Below are positions 16,055 through 24,924 of a stretch of 33,289 bases of DNA, one piece after another (position 1 is the first letter of the stretch; each line of letters begins with the position of its first letter). A model generated the notes under the pieces. The model saw only the letters and a program-made list of their open reading frames with translations. It did not search any database and had not been told where the DNA came from. The position numbers were made by a program, and so were the translations under genes. Source of the stretch: an uncultured Acetatifactor sp. (lineage in GTDB: Bacteria > Bacillota > Clostridia > Lachnospirales > Lachnospiraceae). The stretch spans positions 1-33,289 of the forward strand of contig CANRLX010000024.1 in NCBI GenBank assembly GCA_947631615.1, given 5' to 3'.

Positions 16055-17109
16055 TCAACTCCAGAAGAACGTGAACGGCATTGTAGTACCAATATTGTTG
16101 ATCGACAGTCTGATGATATATTGCATCATGCTCAAAAGAGCAACTATAGCTGCTGTGTTCTTTCTTTTGTACTCGGATCTCACCTTGGCATAAATTATCT
16201 GTGGGATAAAAACGATCACATAAGGCCCGAAAAGCGCCGAAAGCCTGGTCCCATATGACGCGAGAGCAAACATGATCAGGCTCATCAGCATCATCCAGGA
16301 ACCGACCGACAGTTCTTCTGTCAGCCTGGCGCGTTCAGACCGGTTCAGGCACAGCAACGTAACGGCAATGAGGAAAAGGATGAACGCTTCCACCAGCAGC
16401 TGTTCAAACTCCAGTTCCCTTCCTGCCGCCAAGGCGTAACCCCGGTAACGAACAGGTATATATATATATATATATATGGAGTCAAACGTGTGATGATCAA
16501 CGGTAAGACAATGACGACCACCGAGATTACGGTCAGCTTTCTTCTGGTGATCCTGGCTTTATTGGAAAGCCAATAGACCGGCAGAAACAGGCAGGATGAC
16601 AGATGAAACGACATGGCCAGCAATACACACAGAATGTATTTGATCGCCCTTCTCTGGGGGATATACTGTGTTGCATAATAGCACAGCATGATCGCCATCG
16701 CATTCCGCATCAGATTCATCTCAGTCTGGTATATTCCGAGCGTTACATACAACCATATGCTCAGCAGGGGGATCGGGGACATTCTCCTTATTGTTTTGTA
16801 TAAAAGGACCAAGAGAACCGTGCTGTTTGCAATCGTGATCGTCTGGGGGGAAGAAAACACCAGTCGAAGGGCTTTGTTGAATATAACATAACCTTTTTCC
16901 AGTGTGGCATACGCGCCGCTCGTGAATACGCGGCAGTATACTTTTGTATCTGCGCCTACACTCTGGCCTCTGAACGCCATAAATATCCAAAGTATCAGAC
17001 ATGAAAACAAAAGCGCCATTCGCGTAAAGTTTTTTCGGCGTCTCCTTGCACCGATCTCTACCAGCGAATTTAGGACCAAAAGAAGTAATATAAACAAGTA
17101 TGTCTTCAT
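16055..17109 (-). pseudogene. EpsG/Wzy-type polysaccharide polymerase, out of frame at a (TA)10 repeat
   Basis: From the start at 17109 about 210 residues match EpsG-type polymerases: an N-terminal membrane span, FRGQSVGADTKVY, then EKGY and MRNAMA elements. At the TA repeat the frame shifts. The present frame ends at 16345 after 254 residues in non-family sequence. The correct C-terminus lies in another frame down to 16055 and ends with the INNIGTTMPFTFF motif expected of EpsG proteins. Removing one TA unit gives an uninterrupted 350-residue protein, the normal family length. I interpret the gene as phase-OFF or freshly broken rather than decayed, since both halves are intact. Confidence 0.85.
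16457..16476 (-). repeat. (TA)10 dinucleotide repeat in polymerase gene
   Basis: Ten uninterrupted TA units inside the coding sequence, read as alternating Tyr-Ile. With 20 nt the downstream coding frame is lost. With 18 nt (nine units) or 24 nt (twelve units) the EpsG frame continues. Such dinucleotide tracts are classic slipped-strand contingency sites. Confidence 0.92.
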
Positions 17110-17139
17110 CTGCGTTGTTTCCTCACAAAAGAAGAATGG

Positions 17140-18414
17140 TCATGCAAAAGCAAGTTCCTCCTGTCTTTTCTCTCTGTCAGCGACGACCCTCTTGAGGATC
17201 AATGAAAGCGCCACCATCTCCGTTATCCCGCAGGAACTTGACCACCTGAAAAAGCACATTATTAAAAAACCGAGCTGATATATATGCAGTATCAATCCCA
17301 ACTTGGTCCTCCTCCCGCATGCCCTTGTGGTTATCTTCCAAATTTTCACATTCATATATAATATGATGAAAATGCCTATTATGCCCGTACTGATCAGAAT
17401 ACTGTCATACATATTGTGGAACAGGCCTCCGGACGCTGAGAGCATTGACCTTCTGCCACCGCGCACCGAATATACCGCGTCCACGAATGCCTTGTAATGA
17501 CCCGGCGTACCGCCTAACCCGATGCCAAATAATTTGACTCCTATTGGCGCATGCAAAAGAAAACGTCTTGTGATCGCGTCCTCGACCGGCCGGATCCCCG
17601 TGGACTCGTCCGCCCGCATGACTGAAGCCGCCATATCCAAAAGTCCGGGCACGGATATGATAATGAGTACCAGCAGCAGAATCACTACTATCAAAAGCAC
17701 GACCCGGCCCCGCCGATTGGTCCTTCCGTACATAAAAAAGTCAAGAATCAAAAACGGCAGCGTCAGTCCATATATAAGCATATATCCCCTAGTCCCTGAC
17801 AAGATCGTCCACGCAAAAAACAGTATATCTATAACAATGACCATGGTTTCGATCCTGCTGGTCCCTTTGTTTGCATAATAGAGATAAATGGACACGGGGA
17901 GCATAATGATGGCGATATTTCCTGTAATGGGCTGGTGTCCGGCCACCAGGCGGACCAAGCCGTTGGCTCCAACATATTCGTTGGAGAACATCAAGTACAG
18001 ACTTAATGTGGTCTCTATCGCTAAAGCAAACCACAGCAGTCTCAAAGAGAGCTTTTCATCCATCATGGCAACAGAGTCCCACACCAGAAAGAACACAATA
18101 AACTGCCAGTATCTCGCAATGAACGTGGTGATGGACGAAACGGTGTTCTGAAAAACCATTCCGTAGATCAAGTAGATCAGATAATAGGCACAAACCAAGC
18201 CGGTGCTTTTTGATATGTGCCGCAGGTAGGGGAGCAGAGGGACGATGACCGCCAAAAAATAGATCGGCAGCACGACATCCATTGTCGTCACGAAGGTGAG
18301 GCCAATCAAATATATGCTCACAAACACGATCGACTTTGTCATCCATTTACGTGAATATATAAAGGAAAACAGTATATATCCAGCCGCAGAGACGCCGCCA
18401 ATGATATTAACCAT
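17140..18414 (-). CDS. O-antigen ligase/polymerase-like membrane protein (Wzy_C type)
   Basis: The 424-residue integral membrane protein has about 10-12 spans, a large loop in the second half and an LSGTRGYML motif typical of the O-antigen polymerase/ligase family. It is probably the polymerase of the repeat units, or a ligase. It sits next to a second, unrelated polymerase of the EpsG family, so this locus has two candidates. It is intact, so it may be the active polymerase while the EpsG gene is out of frame. Confidence 0.85.
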   Translation of the reverse strand: MVNIIGGVSAAGYILFSFIYSRKWMTKSIVFVSIYLIGLTFVTTMDVVLPIYFLAVIVPLLPYLRHISKSTGLVCAYYLIYLIYGMVFQNTVSSITTFIARYWQFIVFFLVWDSVAMMDEKLSLRLLWFALAIETTLSLYLMFSNEYVGANGLVRLVAGHQPITGNIAIIMLPVSIYLYYANKGTSRIETMVIVIDILFFAWTILSGTRGYMLIYGLTLPFLILDFFMYGRTNRRGRVVLLIVVILLLVLIIISVPGLLDMAASVMRADESTGIRPVEDAITRRFLLHAPIGVKLFGIGLGGTPGHYKAFVDAVYSVRGGRRSMLSASGGLFHNMYDSILISTGIIGIFIILYMNVKIWKITTRACGRRTKLGLILHIYQLGFLIMCFFRWSSSCGITEMVALSLILKRVVADREKRQEELAFA

Positions 18415-18462
18415 AAACGCTTTCTTCCTCCCGATCCTCTGCCCCGCTTAGAGTTCCTTAAA

Positions 18463-19434
18463 TCAGAGTTTTTTCCTCCAATATGTCAACATGTCCGCGA
18501 TCGTCCGTTCCATGGGTATCGCCTGCTTCCAGCCGGTGGCCTTTTGCAGCTTTGTTATATCGCCCGCTATGACCCGCTCATCCGTCGGCCGCAGCAACGC
18601 AGGGTCTACAAGTATCCTGAACTCATGACCGATCTGCTTTTCGATCATATGAACGATGTCCTCCATCCGATATATGTATTCGGAGGAAATGTTGTAGACC
18701 TCGCCCGGTGCGCCCTTTTCCGCCAGCAGAAGTAGAGCGGAAACCAAATCCCGCTGGTCCATGATCGCCCGTCTGGTCGCCAGGTTGCCGACCCGCAGTT
18801 CGTATATCCTCTTCCGCTCCGCTTCGACCGCCCGTCTCGTAAAATCTGAAGTGACATCGTTCACCTTGCGCGTTCCAGTGGAATTGAATATTCTGGCCCG
18901 GATGCAGCGAATGTTGTCATTTTTGAAATACTGGAACGAAACCAAGTCCTGTCCGACTTTGCTGACCCCGTAAGGATGCAGCGGCAGGAGCGCGGCGTCT
19001 TCCTTCACGAACAGGTCATACCCCCCCGCCAGGGAGTTGAGCGTTTCTCCATATTCTGCGCTGGAGCATGCCACAACGACCATCGGATCATATCCCCGGT
19101 CGACCAGACTGCGCACCTTTTTTACCGCTTCATACACGGCAATCGTTCCATTCACATTCGTCTCGATCGTCTCATATGGGCGTTCCCAGGAGACCGTTGG
19201 ATAGCTCTGCGCTGCCAGATGGTAGATCTGATCAGGCTGAAAATCCATAATGATCTTCTCAACGCTGGCCGGATAGCGAATGTCACATTCCACCATCCTG
19301 ATCGTCCGCGGCAGTTCGCTCATGTCAGTAGTCGGGCGGTAATATGTTCCCAAGACATCATGGCCCTCTGAATGCAGACGCTCCACCATGTGGGAACCGA
19401 CCATTCCGCCAGCCCCTGTAACCAAAACCTTCAT
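18463..19434 (-). CDS. GDP-mannose 4,6-dehydratase-like SDR, with internal G7 tract
   Basis: The 323-residue extended SDR has TGAGGMVGSHMVE at the N-terminus, SSAEYG in the middle and the catalytic YGVSK. Sequence features (RARIFNSTGTRK, R-rich C-half) resemble GDP-mannose 4,6-dehydratase. Because it overlaps GmhA and follows a heptose kinase, it may act on GDP-D-glycero-D-manno-heptose, as known for 6-deoxyheptose pathways. The ATG at 19434 overlaps the GmhA stop (ATGA). An internal run of seven G encodes Gly-Gly in SLAGGYDL; a length change would truncate the protein near its middle. Confidence 0.87.
   Translation of the reverse strand: MKVLVTGAGGMVGSHMVERLHSEGHDVLGTYYRPTTDMSELPRTIRMVECDIRYPASVEKIIMDFQPDQIYHLAAQSYPTVSWERPYETIETNVNGTIAVYEAVKKVRSLVDRGYDPMVVVACSSAEYGETLNSLAGGYDLFVKEDAALLPLHPYGVSKVGQDLVSFQYFKNDNIRCIRARIFNSTGTRKVNDVTSDFTRRAVEAERKRIYELRVGNLATRRAIMDQRDLVSALLLLAEKGAPGEVYNISSEYIYRMEDIVHMIEKQIGHEFRILVDPALLRPTDERVIAGDITKLQKATGWKQAIPMERTIADMLTYWRKKL
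19021..19027 (-). repeat. Homopolymeric G7 tract inside the dehydratase-like SDR
   Basis: Seven G on the coding strand, context CTGGC-G7-TATG. It lies between conserved SSAEYG and YGVSK and is in frame now, so the gene is ON. This is the only G7-8 tract not at a gene end. Confidence 0.8.
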
Positions 19435-20081
19435 TCGTCTGTCTCCCCGAAAAAGTATTTTTCCAGCATAAGGCACCAAAAGTGGTAGATGGGCAGATGC
19501 AGCTCCTGAATGAGGTAGGTCTCCGTTTCCGGTACCATGACGGCCACATCGGACAGTTTCGCCAGCTTTCCGCCCCCGGTGCCTGTCAGAGAAACGATCT
19601 TGATCCCCATCGCCCTGGCAACCACCGCCGCGTTCAAAATATTCTCGCTGTTCCCAGACGTGGAGATCCCCAAAAACACATCCCCCGCCTGTCCGTATCC
19701 AAACAGCTGCTGGGCAAAGACGCCCAGTCCATCCACGTCGTTTATGTACGCCGTCGTCAGCGCCTCATGGGCCACCAGCGGGATCGCCGTCAGACCTCTC
19801 TCCAGATTCTTTGCCAGCTTCCCGCCGCGCTCCGCGTCCACCGCGAGCAGCTTCTCCGCAAATGCCCTGTCTACCGGCCGTGGCTTTCTGAAGCGCTTCA
19901 TCAGCTCTCCGGCCATATGCTCCGCATCCGCCGCAGACCCGCCATTTCCCGCGATCAGCAGCTTTCCGCCCGCGGCATAGGCCTGTTCCATCACCCGGTA
20001 TGCCGACACGATCTCCGTCTCTGTCGCCCGCAGCTCCGGACGGCGCCGCAGCAACTGCTCTATTTCCACTTCCACGTTCAA
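19431..20081 (-). CDS. gmhA: Sedoheptulose-7-phosphate isomerase (SIS family), copy 2
   Basis: The 216-residue SIS-domain protein has the GmhA motif GNGGSAADAEHMAGE and a second SIS segment, GISTSGNSENIL. It converts sedoheptulose-7-phosphate to D-glycero-D-manno-heptose-7-phosphate. The start is TTG at 20081, overlapping the kinase stop (TTGA). It is the more typical of the two GmhA-type enzymes in the window and pairs with the kinase immediately upstream. Confidence 0.93.
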   Translation of the reverse strand: MNVEVEIEQLLRRRPELRATETEIVSAYRVMEQAYAAGGKLLIAGNGGSAADAEHMAGELMKRFRKPRPVDRAFAEKLLAVDAERGGKLAKNLERGLTAIPLVAHEALTTAYINDVDGLGVFAQQLFGYGQAGDVFLGISTSGNSENILNAAVVARAMGIKIVSLTGTGGGKLAKLSDVAVMVPETETYLIQELHLPIYHFWCLMLEKYFFGETDE

Positions 20082-21088
20082 TGTTTCACTCCTGTCGGCT
20101 CGTATGTCTCCGGCGCATAATAGATCACCTGTGTCCCCGTCTCCTCAAACTCGAACGGAACGTTCAGCAACCCCGGCAGCGCCTCCCGCACCGCCTCCTG
20201 GTCCTCCGGCCGGACATAGAAGAGCAGAAATCCGCCCCCGCCGGCGCCCAGCAATTTTCCGCCCACTGCCCCGGCAGCCTTGGCCCTTGCATACAGCGCA
20301 TCTATCCCGTCCGTGGTCACTTTACTGCCGGTGGCCCGCTTCAGCTGCCACGTATGGTCCAACAACCGGCCAAAATCATCCAGGTCCCTGGTCTTGTCCG
20401 TGAGCACACGCTCTGCGTCATCCACCAGCGCACACATCTCGTCGAGTATCGCCGTCTTGGACTTTGCCGTTACGTTGTTGCTCTTCTGCACGTCTGAACT
20501 CATCCTTGTGAATCCGGAAAAGAACAGCATCAGGTTCCCGTTCAGCTGGTGCTTCCGGTCCGGTGAGATGATCACCGGCCGCACCTCAAACGCATCGCCC
20601 CTGAATTCGATCCGGTTCAGTCCGCCGTAGGCCGCCGCTATCTGGTCCTGCCAGCCTCCGGCCTCTCCGCATCGCTCCCGTTCCAGGCAGATAGCCTCCC
20701 GTGCCAGCCGCTCCTTGTCCGCATACTTTCCCTTCAGAGCGTAAAACGCGTTCAGCATCCCAACGGAAAACGAACTGCTCGTCCCCAGACCTGACCGGGC
20801 CGGCAGGTCGCCCTCATAGGTCAGGCGGATCTCATGCATGTCCAGCATCTTCATCGCATTGCGGATCGCGGGATGCCGGATCTGCTCCAGCTCTGTCACG
20901 CGCTCTATCTCCGCGTATACCAATTCCGTACTGTATTCAAAAAAACGCGGCAGATGCCTCACCGTCACATAACAGTACTTGTCTATGCTCGTCGACAGCA
21001 CCGCTCCCCCGCGCCCCCGGAAGTATTCTTCTATATCCGTTCCCCCGCCGAAAAACGACATCCGGAACGGTGTTCGTGTAATGATCAT
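20078..21088 (-). CDS. hddA: D-glycero-D-manno-heptose 7-phosphate kinase (GHMP family), copy 2
   Basis: The 336-residue GHMP kinase starts IITRTPFRMSFFGGGTDI, with the GHMP ATP-binding motif PARSGLGTSSSF in the middle and GGKLLGAGGGGF near the C-terminus. It phosphorylates heptose-7-phosphate at C1 for later GDP activation. It overlaps the GT4 gene upstream and the GmhA gene downstream by 4 nt each. A paralogue lies at 28677-29663. Confidence 0.92.
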   Translation of the reverse strand: MIITRTPFRMSFFGGGTDIEEYFRGRGGAVLSTSIDKYCYVTVRHLPRFFEYSTELVYAEIERVTELEQIRHPAIRNAMKMLDMHEIRLTYEGDLPARSGLGTSSSFSVGMLNAFYALKGKYADKERLAREAICLERERCGEAGGWQDQIAAAYGGLNRIEFRGDAFEVRPVIISPDRKHQLNGNLMLFFSGFTRMSSDVQKSNNVTAKSKTAILDEMCALVDDAERVLTDKTRDLDDFGRLLDHTWQLKRATGSKVTTDGIDALYARAKAAGAVGGKLLGAGGGGFLLFYVRPEDQEAVREALPGLLNVPFEFEETGTQVIYYAPETYEPTGVKH

Positions 21089-22137
21089 CCCTTCGCTCCA
21101 AAGAAGACTTCTGCTGCCAATTCCTTCTTATTGCCGTAATAGTATTTTTCACTGAACGCGGCCCGTGCGCTCTGTGACATCTCGCGCAGATTCGCGCGTA
21201 TATATTCATAGGCCGAGCGGAGTTCCTCGTTGTCCGCCGGAGAGTGGACAAAATACCCCCCATGTCTGTCCTGAAGGATGTATTTCGCCACGCCGTTCTC
21301 GTTATAGATCACAGGCGCCCCCAGCATCAAAGCGTACGGAAGCACACCGCTCTGGGTGCTCCGCCGGTAGGCGTTCCAGACGCAGATGCTCATTCCGTAA
21401 TAGGAATTAATCTCTTCCGTGCTCATTGTCTTTCCCGCATGAACGACCAGCGTACCCTCATCGATCGCTCTTTTCAGCACATCTGACTTCAGATAGGGGT
21501 CAGCGTCTCTCCGCGTGGCAAGCAGGAACCGAATGCCCAGTTCACGCCCGGCAGAGTACTCGACAAAGCGAAGAAAATCATCAAAGCCGTGGTCTACATG
21601 TATCCCGCCGATATATGAAAAATACTGCCGCTTCCCAATCTCCTGGTCCTCAAAAACATCACGGTATATCAACGGAAAATATGTGTGATCATGATTGCAC
21701 CATTCCATATATCGCGTGTAGTTATCGACTGCGTTCTGAGAGGGCAAAACCACCCTTTCCGAAAGAATACAGATAAGAGCGTTGACCGCGTAGATCGCAC
21801 AGTTCAGGAGCCTGCCCCGCAAGTCATACGTACGCGCGGAGCCGTCCCACGGCTCATGGAGACGATAGAACACCGAAACAGTGTGCAGCTTCGCCCAAAA
21901 AGCGAGCAGGATGTCCCTCATCCCTATATTCTCAAGTAACACCTTGTCAGAGTTGCGGACAATCTCCCTGACCGATCTTGTATATACCACTTCCTGATCA
22001 GTCCCAAGCTCCTTGTACGCCGGCTCCAGGTAGATCGTTGCCTCATGGCCCATATCATTGAACAAATTCTGAAATGCCTTCAGCTGATCAACGTGCGCCG
22101 GAGCATAATTCAAAGACACAAGTGCGATCCTACTCAT
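21085..22137 (-). CDS. GT4-type glycosyltransferase
   Basis: The 350-residue GT-B-fold protein begins with a SLNYAP nucleotide-binding loop. Its C-terminal half has YIGGIHVDHG and a donor-site region SGVLPYALMLGAPVIYNENG, typical of family 4 transferases. The ATG at 22137 with GAGG 6 nt upstream is preferred; the TTG at 22143 is the alternative. Sugar specificity unknown. It may add heptose, since heptose-synthesis genes follow directly. Confidence 0.85.
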   Translation of the reverse strand: MSRIALVSLNYAPAHVDQLKAFQNLFNDMGHEATIYLEPAYKELGTDQEVVYTRSVREIVRNSDKVLLENIGMRDILLAFWAKLHTVSVFYRLHEPWDGSARTYDLRGRLLNCAIYAVNALICILSERVVLPSQNAVDNYTRYMEWCNHDHTYFPLIYRDVFEDQEIGKRQYFSYIGGIHVDHGFDDFLRFVEYSAGRELGIRFLLATRRDADPYLKSDVLKRAIDEGTLVVHAGKTMSTEEINSYYGMSICVWNAYRRSTQSGVLPYALMLGAPVIYNENGVAKYILQDRHGGYFVHSPADNEELRSAYEYIRANLREMSQSARAAFSEKYYYGNKKELAAEVFFGAKG

Positions 22138-22221
22138 TGTCAACCTCGTTTCTCCTTAGAAAATCGATCTTGCCTTATTTCCCTGTCTATCCCCCCTTCG
22201 CCTGGTAGCTCATCTCTGACG

Positions 22222-23037
22222 TCAAGTGCCCGCCGGGGCTGTTCCATGCTTGTTCCTGTCCTTTTCTGGGGGTGGCTCCATATAGTTTCCATAAAGATAT
22301 GTCAGATATCGCTCATGATCCGCAGGCCCTACAAAGTACCGCCCCTCAAACAGATAGACCTTCCCGTCCCTGAACATATCCTTGTCAAATATCTCCCGCA
22401 TTTTATATGCGCCCATGAGATTGGCAATATATTTGGCATTCTCATATGGATATTTGCTGATCGCTCTGTTGATAGCCGCCAGTCTGTTCCTGACATCAAA
22501 CAGCTTTTGGATGGGAATGACGTTTCCAAGAGAGACGGCCATTTTCTCATACCACGCCCGATCCTTTCTCCCTTCGGTTATCAGGTCAAAAACGGAAAAC
22601 ATATATAAGCTGCGCAGGAGAAAGAGCCTTGCCTTATATAACGCCCCGCAGACCTTTCCGTTTGGCATGCCGTCAAGCGGAAAAATGTCCACACAGACGC
22701 TCTGCTCAAATTCCGTTTTGACCGTATGCACCCGCAGTTTGCCGTCTCTGGAGGAAAGTCTGGCCGGATAATGCCTGTAGTCCTCTGTTGTTTTGAAATC
22801 CTCCAGATACATATCACTGCCCAGATATTTTCCCGCGACCTGCATAAATCTGTCGTAATCCGGGCGGGGCATGGATATATCCGTATCGTCGTCCCAGGGG
22901 ATATACCCATTATGGCGAACAGCGCCAAGCAGCGTACCATAGTTGATGTAATATGTCAGGTTTTCCTTCCCGCATATGTCCGCGATCTTCTGCAGCAGCT
23001 CCAGCTCTATCAGCTGCAATTCCCTTAAGCTCTTCAC
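22222..23037 (-). CDS. LicD-family phosphotransferase, copy 3
   Basis: The 271-residue LicD protein has the core motif GTLLGAVRHNGYIPWDDDTDISMPRPDYDRFM (shortened: GTLLGAVR ... WDDDTD). LicD enzymes transfer phosphocholine or other CMP-activated phospho-groups to sugars. The start is GTG at 23037. This copy lacks the 3' G-tract of the two LicD genes upstream and ends in its own short, different C-terminus. With the phosphonate genes in the same operon, a phosphonate donor is plausible. Confidence 0.9.
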   Translation of the reverse strand: MKSLRELQLIELELLQKIADICGKENLTYYINYGTLLGAVRHNGYIPWDDDTDISMPRPDYDRFMQVAGKYLGSDMYLEDFKTTEDYRHYPARLSSRDGKLRVHTVKTEFEQSVCVDIFPLDGMPNGKVCGALYKARLFLLRSLYMFSVFDLITEGRKDRAWYEKMAVSLGNVIPIQKLFDVRNRLAAINRAISKYPYENAKYIANLMGAYKMREIFDKDMFRDGKVYLFEGRYFVGPADHERYLTYLYGNYMEPPPEKDRNKHGTAPAGT

Positions 23038-23122
23038 GCCGCGGCACCTCCCTCGGTCTCACGCAGCGTACGCAGAAGAACATATGCAGTTGTATCTTTT
23101 CCGGTACCGCAGAAGAGGATTA

Positions 23123-23980
23123 TTACTCTTCTGTGTACCCCCCCACCGAGATGTTATCGGTTATGAGCGATATCGTTCCTAGATGGCCGCCCCTTTCCGA
23201 TTCCGGCACCGGCACCATATAATCGCCATAAAGCTGACGCAGATAATCATCACTGTTTTCCGGTCCTACAAGGCTTATGTTCTCAAAGGTATATTCCCTG
23301 CCTGCGCCGAAAACGTCCCTTTTAAACGTTTCCCGCCACTTATAAGCGCCCATCACGTTTGCGACATATTCCGCACTGTCGTATTGATATCTCTTCAGTG
23401 CCTTATCGATAGCCAACAAACGTTTTTCAGGAGAAAAAAGCCGATAAACCGGAAGGTATCTCCCCAGAAAAGCAACTACGCTCTTATACCAGGTGTGCTC
23501 TCTGACGTCTTCCTCTCCCGCATCGAAATTGAAATTCGAAAACACAAATACGGTCCGGAGAACCGTCATTTTGAGCACATAGAACCGTCGCGCTATATGA
23601 CCGTTGGGCAAGCCGTCCATCGGAAATATGTCCATCCATATATCCTGCTGACGCGACCTGCTTCCCGTAAAATAACTGATACTGATCCTTTTTGACGCCA
23701 ATTTCGCCGGGTAATGCCTGCAGCCTGACACATTCTGAATGCTCTCGATATAGGAGTCACCCAAAAGGTCGTCTCCTGCAAGCCGCAAAAACTTTTCATA
23801 ATCCGGCCTCGGCATCAGTACGTCCGTGTCGTCATCCCAGGGTATATACCCGTTATGCCGCACGGCGCCAAGCAATGTGCCGCACCCGATATAGTATCGC
23901 AGTCCGTATTTTTCACATACGGCGACAAAGGATCTCAAAAGCTCCAATTCAGCCATCTGAACATCCCGTATACCTGTCAT
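23123..23980 (-). CDS. LicD-family phosphotransferase, copy 2, with 3' G7 tract
   Basis: The 285-residue LicD protein has GTLLGAVR and WDDDTDV motifs. The ATG at 23980 (MTGIRDVQ) was chosen because the upstream gene's alternative frame ends in ATGA there and the LicD similarity begins just after. The gene ends four codons past a G7 tract (VGGYTEE). With eight G the frame continues for 36 residues beyond the tract and stops in GTGA overlapping the next LicD start. That alternative tail resembles the alternative tail of LicD copy 1. Confidence 0.88.
   Translation of the reverse strand: MTGIRDVQMAELELLRSFVAVCEKYGLRYYIGCGTLLGAVRHNGYIPWDDDTDVLMPRPDYEKFLRLAGDDLLGDSYIESIQNVSGCRHYPAKLASKRISISYFTGSRSRQQDIWMDIFPMDGLPNGHIARRFYVLKMTVLRTVFVFSNFNFDAGEEDVREHTWYKSVVAFLGRYLPVYRLFSPEKRLLAIDKALKRYQYDSAEYVANVMGAYKWRETFKRDVFGAGREYTFENISLVGPENSDDYLRQLYGDYMVPVPESERGGHLGTISLITDNISVGGYTEE
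23138..23144 (-). repeat. Homopolymeric G7 tract at LicD copy 2 3' end
   Basis: Seven G on the coding strand, context CGGT-G7-TACA. The present frame stops at TAA 12 nt after the tract. A +1 change opens a frame to 23034 overlapping the GTG of the next gene. Confidence 0.85.
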
Positions 23981-24064
23981 GCCGCTTCCTCGCTTTCGGT
24001 CTCGCATGACAGACGCCAATGCTCAGCTGCTTTGGGTCCGCTGAAAATGGAGATTACTCTGTTT

Positions 24065-24910
24065 TTATGTACCCCCCCCGCGTTCGGCTATCCCGCCGGT
24101 TATCTCACCGACATGACCTATTCTGTCGGCTTCAGGCAGCGGTACCATATAGTCGCCATACAGCTCTGTCAAATACTGGTCATATTTTGACGGTCCATAC
24201 AGCAGCATATCCTCAAACTGATACAGCATTCCCTCTCCAAAGACCTCCTTGTCGTGCATTTCCTTCCAGCCGTGTACAGTCAGGTAATTCGCCACACGAG
24301 CGGCGCTCTCATACGGACATGATTTCAGCGCCCGGTCGATGGCGTCCAGCCTTTTCTCCGTACTGAACAGCTTCTGCAGCGGCAGGTGCTGGCAACAGAT
24401 CATCCCCAGCCGCTCATACCACGCCCGGCCCTTGCTCCGCATCTCAAAGTTGACGTTTTTGTCATATCTTGATATCTGATAGAGCCTGCGCAGAAAGTTA
24501 AGCCTGCCGATATATATTTTTCGTCTGATCTTTCCGTCCGGCACACCGTCCAGCGGGAACACATCCAGCCAGGCGTCCCTTCTCTCTGCCGAGTTGAACA
24601 GCATATTTACCTGGAATTTTTGCGTCGTCAATTCCGCAAAATATGATGTATACTCCGCGTCCGTCTTATATATACGGAGCCCGTAGCCCGCAGGCAGGTG
24701 TTTCTCCACGACCTGCAGAAACCGCTCGTAATCCGGCCTCGGCATCGCCACATCCGTGTCGTCGTCCCAGGGGATAAAGCCTTTGTGCCGTACCGCGCCG
24801 AGCATCGTTCCGCAAACCATGTAATATGTGAGCTTCTCCTTTTTGCAGATGTCGGTGAAAATACGGAGAAGCTCCAGCTCCGCCAGTTGCAGTTTTCTCA
24901 GTTCTGTCAT
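24065..24910 (-). CDS. LicD-family phosphotransferase, copy 1, with 3' G8 tract
   Basis: The 281-residue LicD protein has GTMLGAVRHKG and WDDDTDV motifs, and ends two codons past a G8 tract (ERGGGT). With seven G the frame would continue for 31 residues and stop in ATGA overlapping the start of the next LicD gene. It is the first of three tandem LicD genes, which are diverged but have the same layout and so probably act on different acceptors. Upstream lies a GT2 gene. Confidence 0.9.
   Translation of the reverse strand: MTELRKLQLAELELLRIFTDICKKEKLTYYMVCGTMLGAVRHKGFIPWDDDTDVAMPRPDYERFLQVVEKHLPAGYGLRIYKTDAEYTSYFAELTTQKFQVNMLFNSAERRDAWLDVFPLDGVPDGKIRRKIYIGRLNFLRRLYQISRYDKNVNFEMRSKGRAWYERLGMICCQHLPLQKLFSTEKRLDAIDRALKSCPYESAARVANYLTVHGWKEMHDKEVFGEGMLYQFEDMLLYGPSKYDQYLTELYGDYMVPLPEADRIGHVGEITGGIAERGGGT
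24072..24079 (-). repeat. Homopolymeric G8 tract at LicD copy 1 3' end
   Basis: Eight G on the coding strand, context ACGC-G8-TACA. The present frame stops at TAA 3 nt after ACA. A -1 change opens the frame to 23977. Confidence 0.85.
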
Positions 24911-24924
24911 CCGATCACGTCCTA

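Noticed and set aside
16055..16432. A separate 125-residue gene at the polymerase 3' part
   Set aside because: Its sequence is the C-terminal half of the EpsG-type protein and it has no start signal of its own; it belongs to the frame-disrupted polymerase.
21256..21261. G6 run inside the GT4 gene, also followed by TA
   Set aside because: It encodes the ordinary HGGYF segment of the transferase and is shorter than the other tracts; expected from Gly codons.
22191..22196. G6 run between LicD copy 3 and the GT4 gene
   Set aside because: Only six bases, followed by ATAG and located in the gap rather than at a gene end, so not part of the G7-8 TA class.
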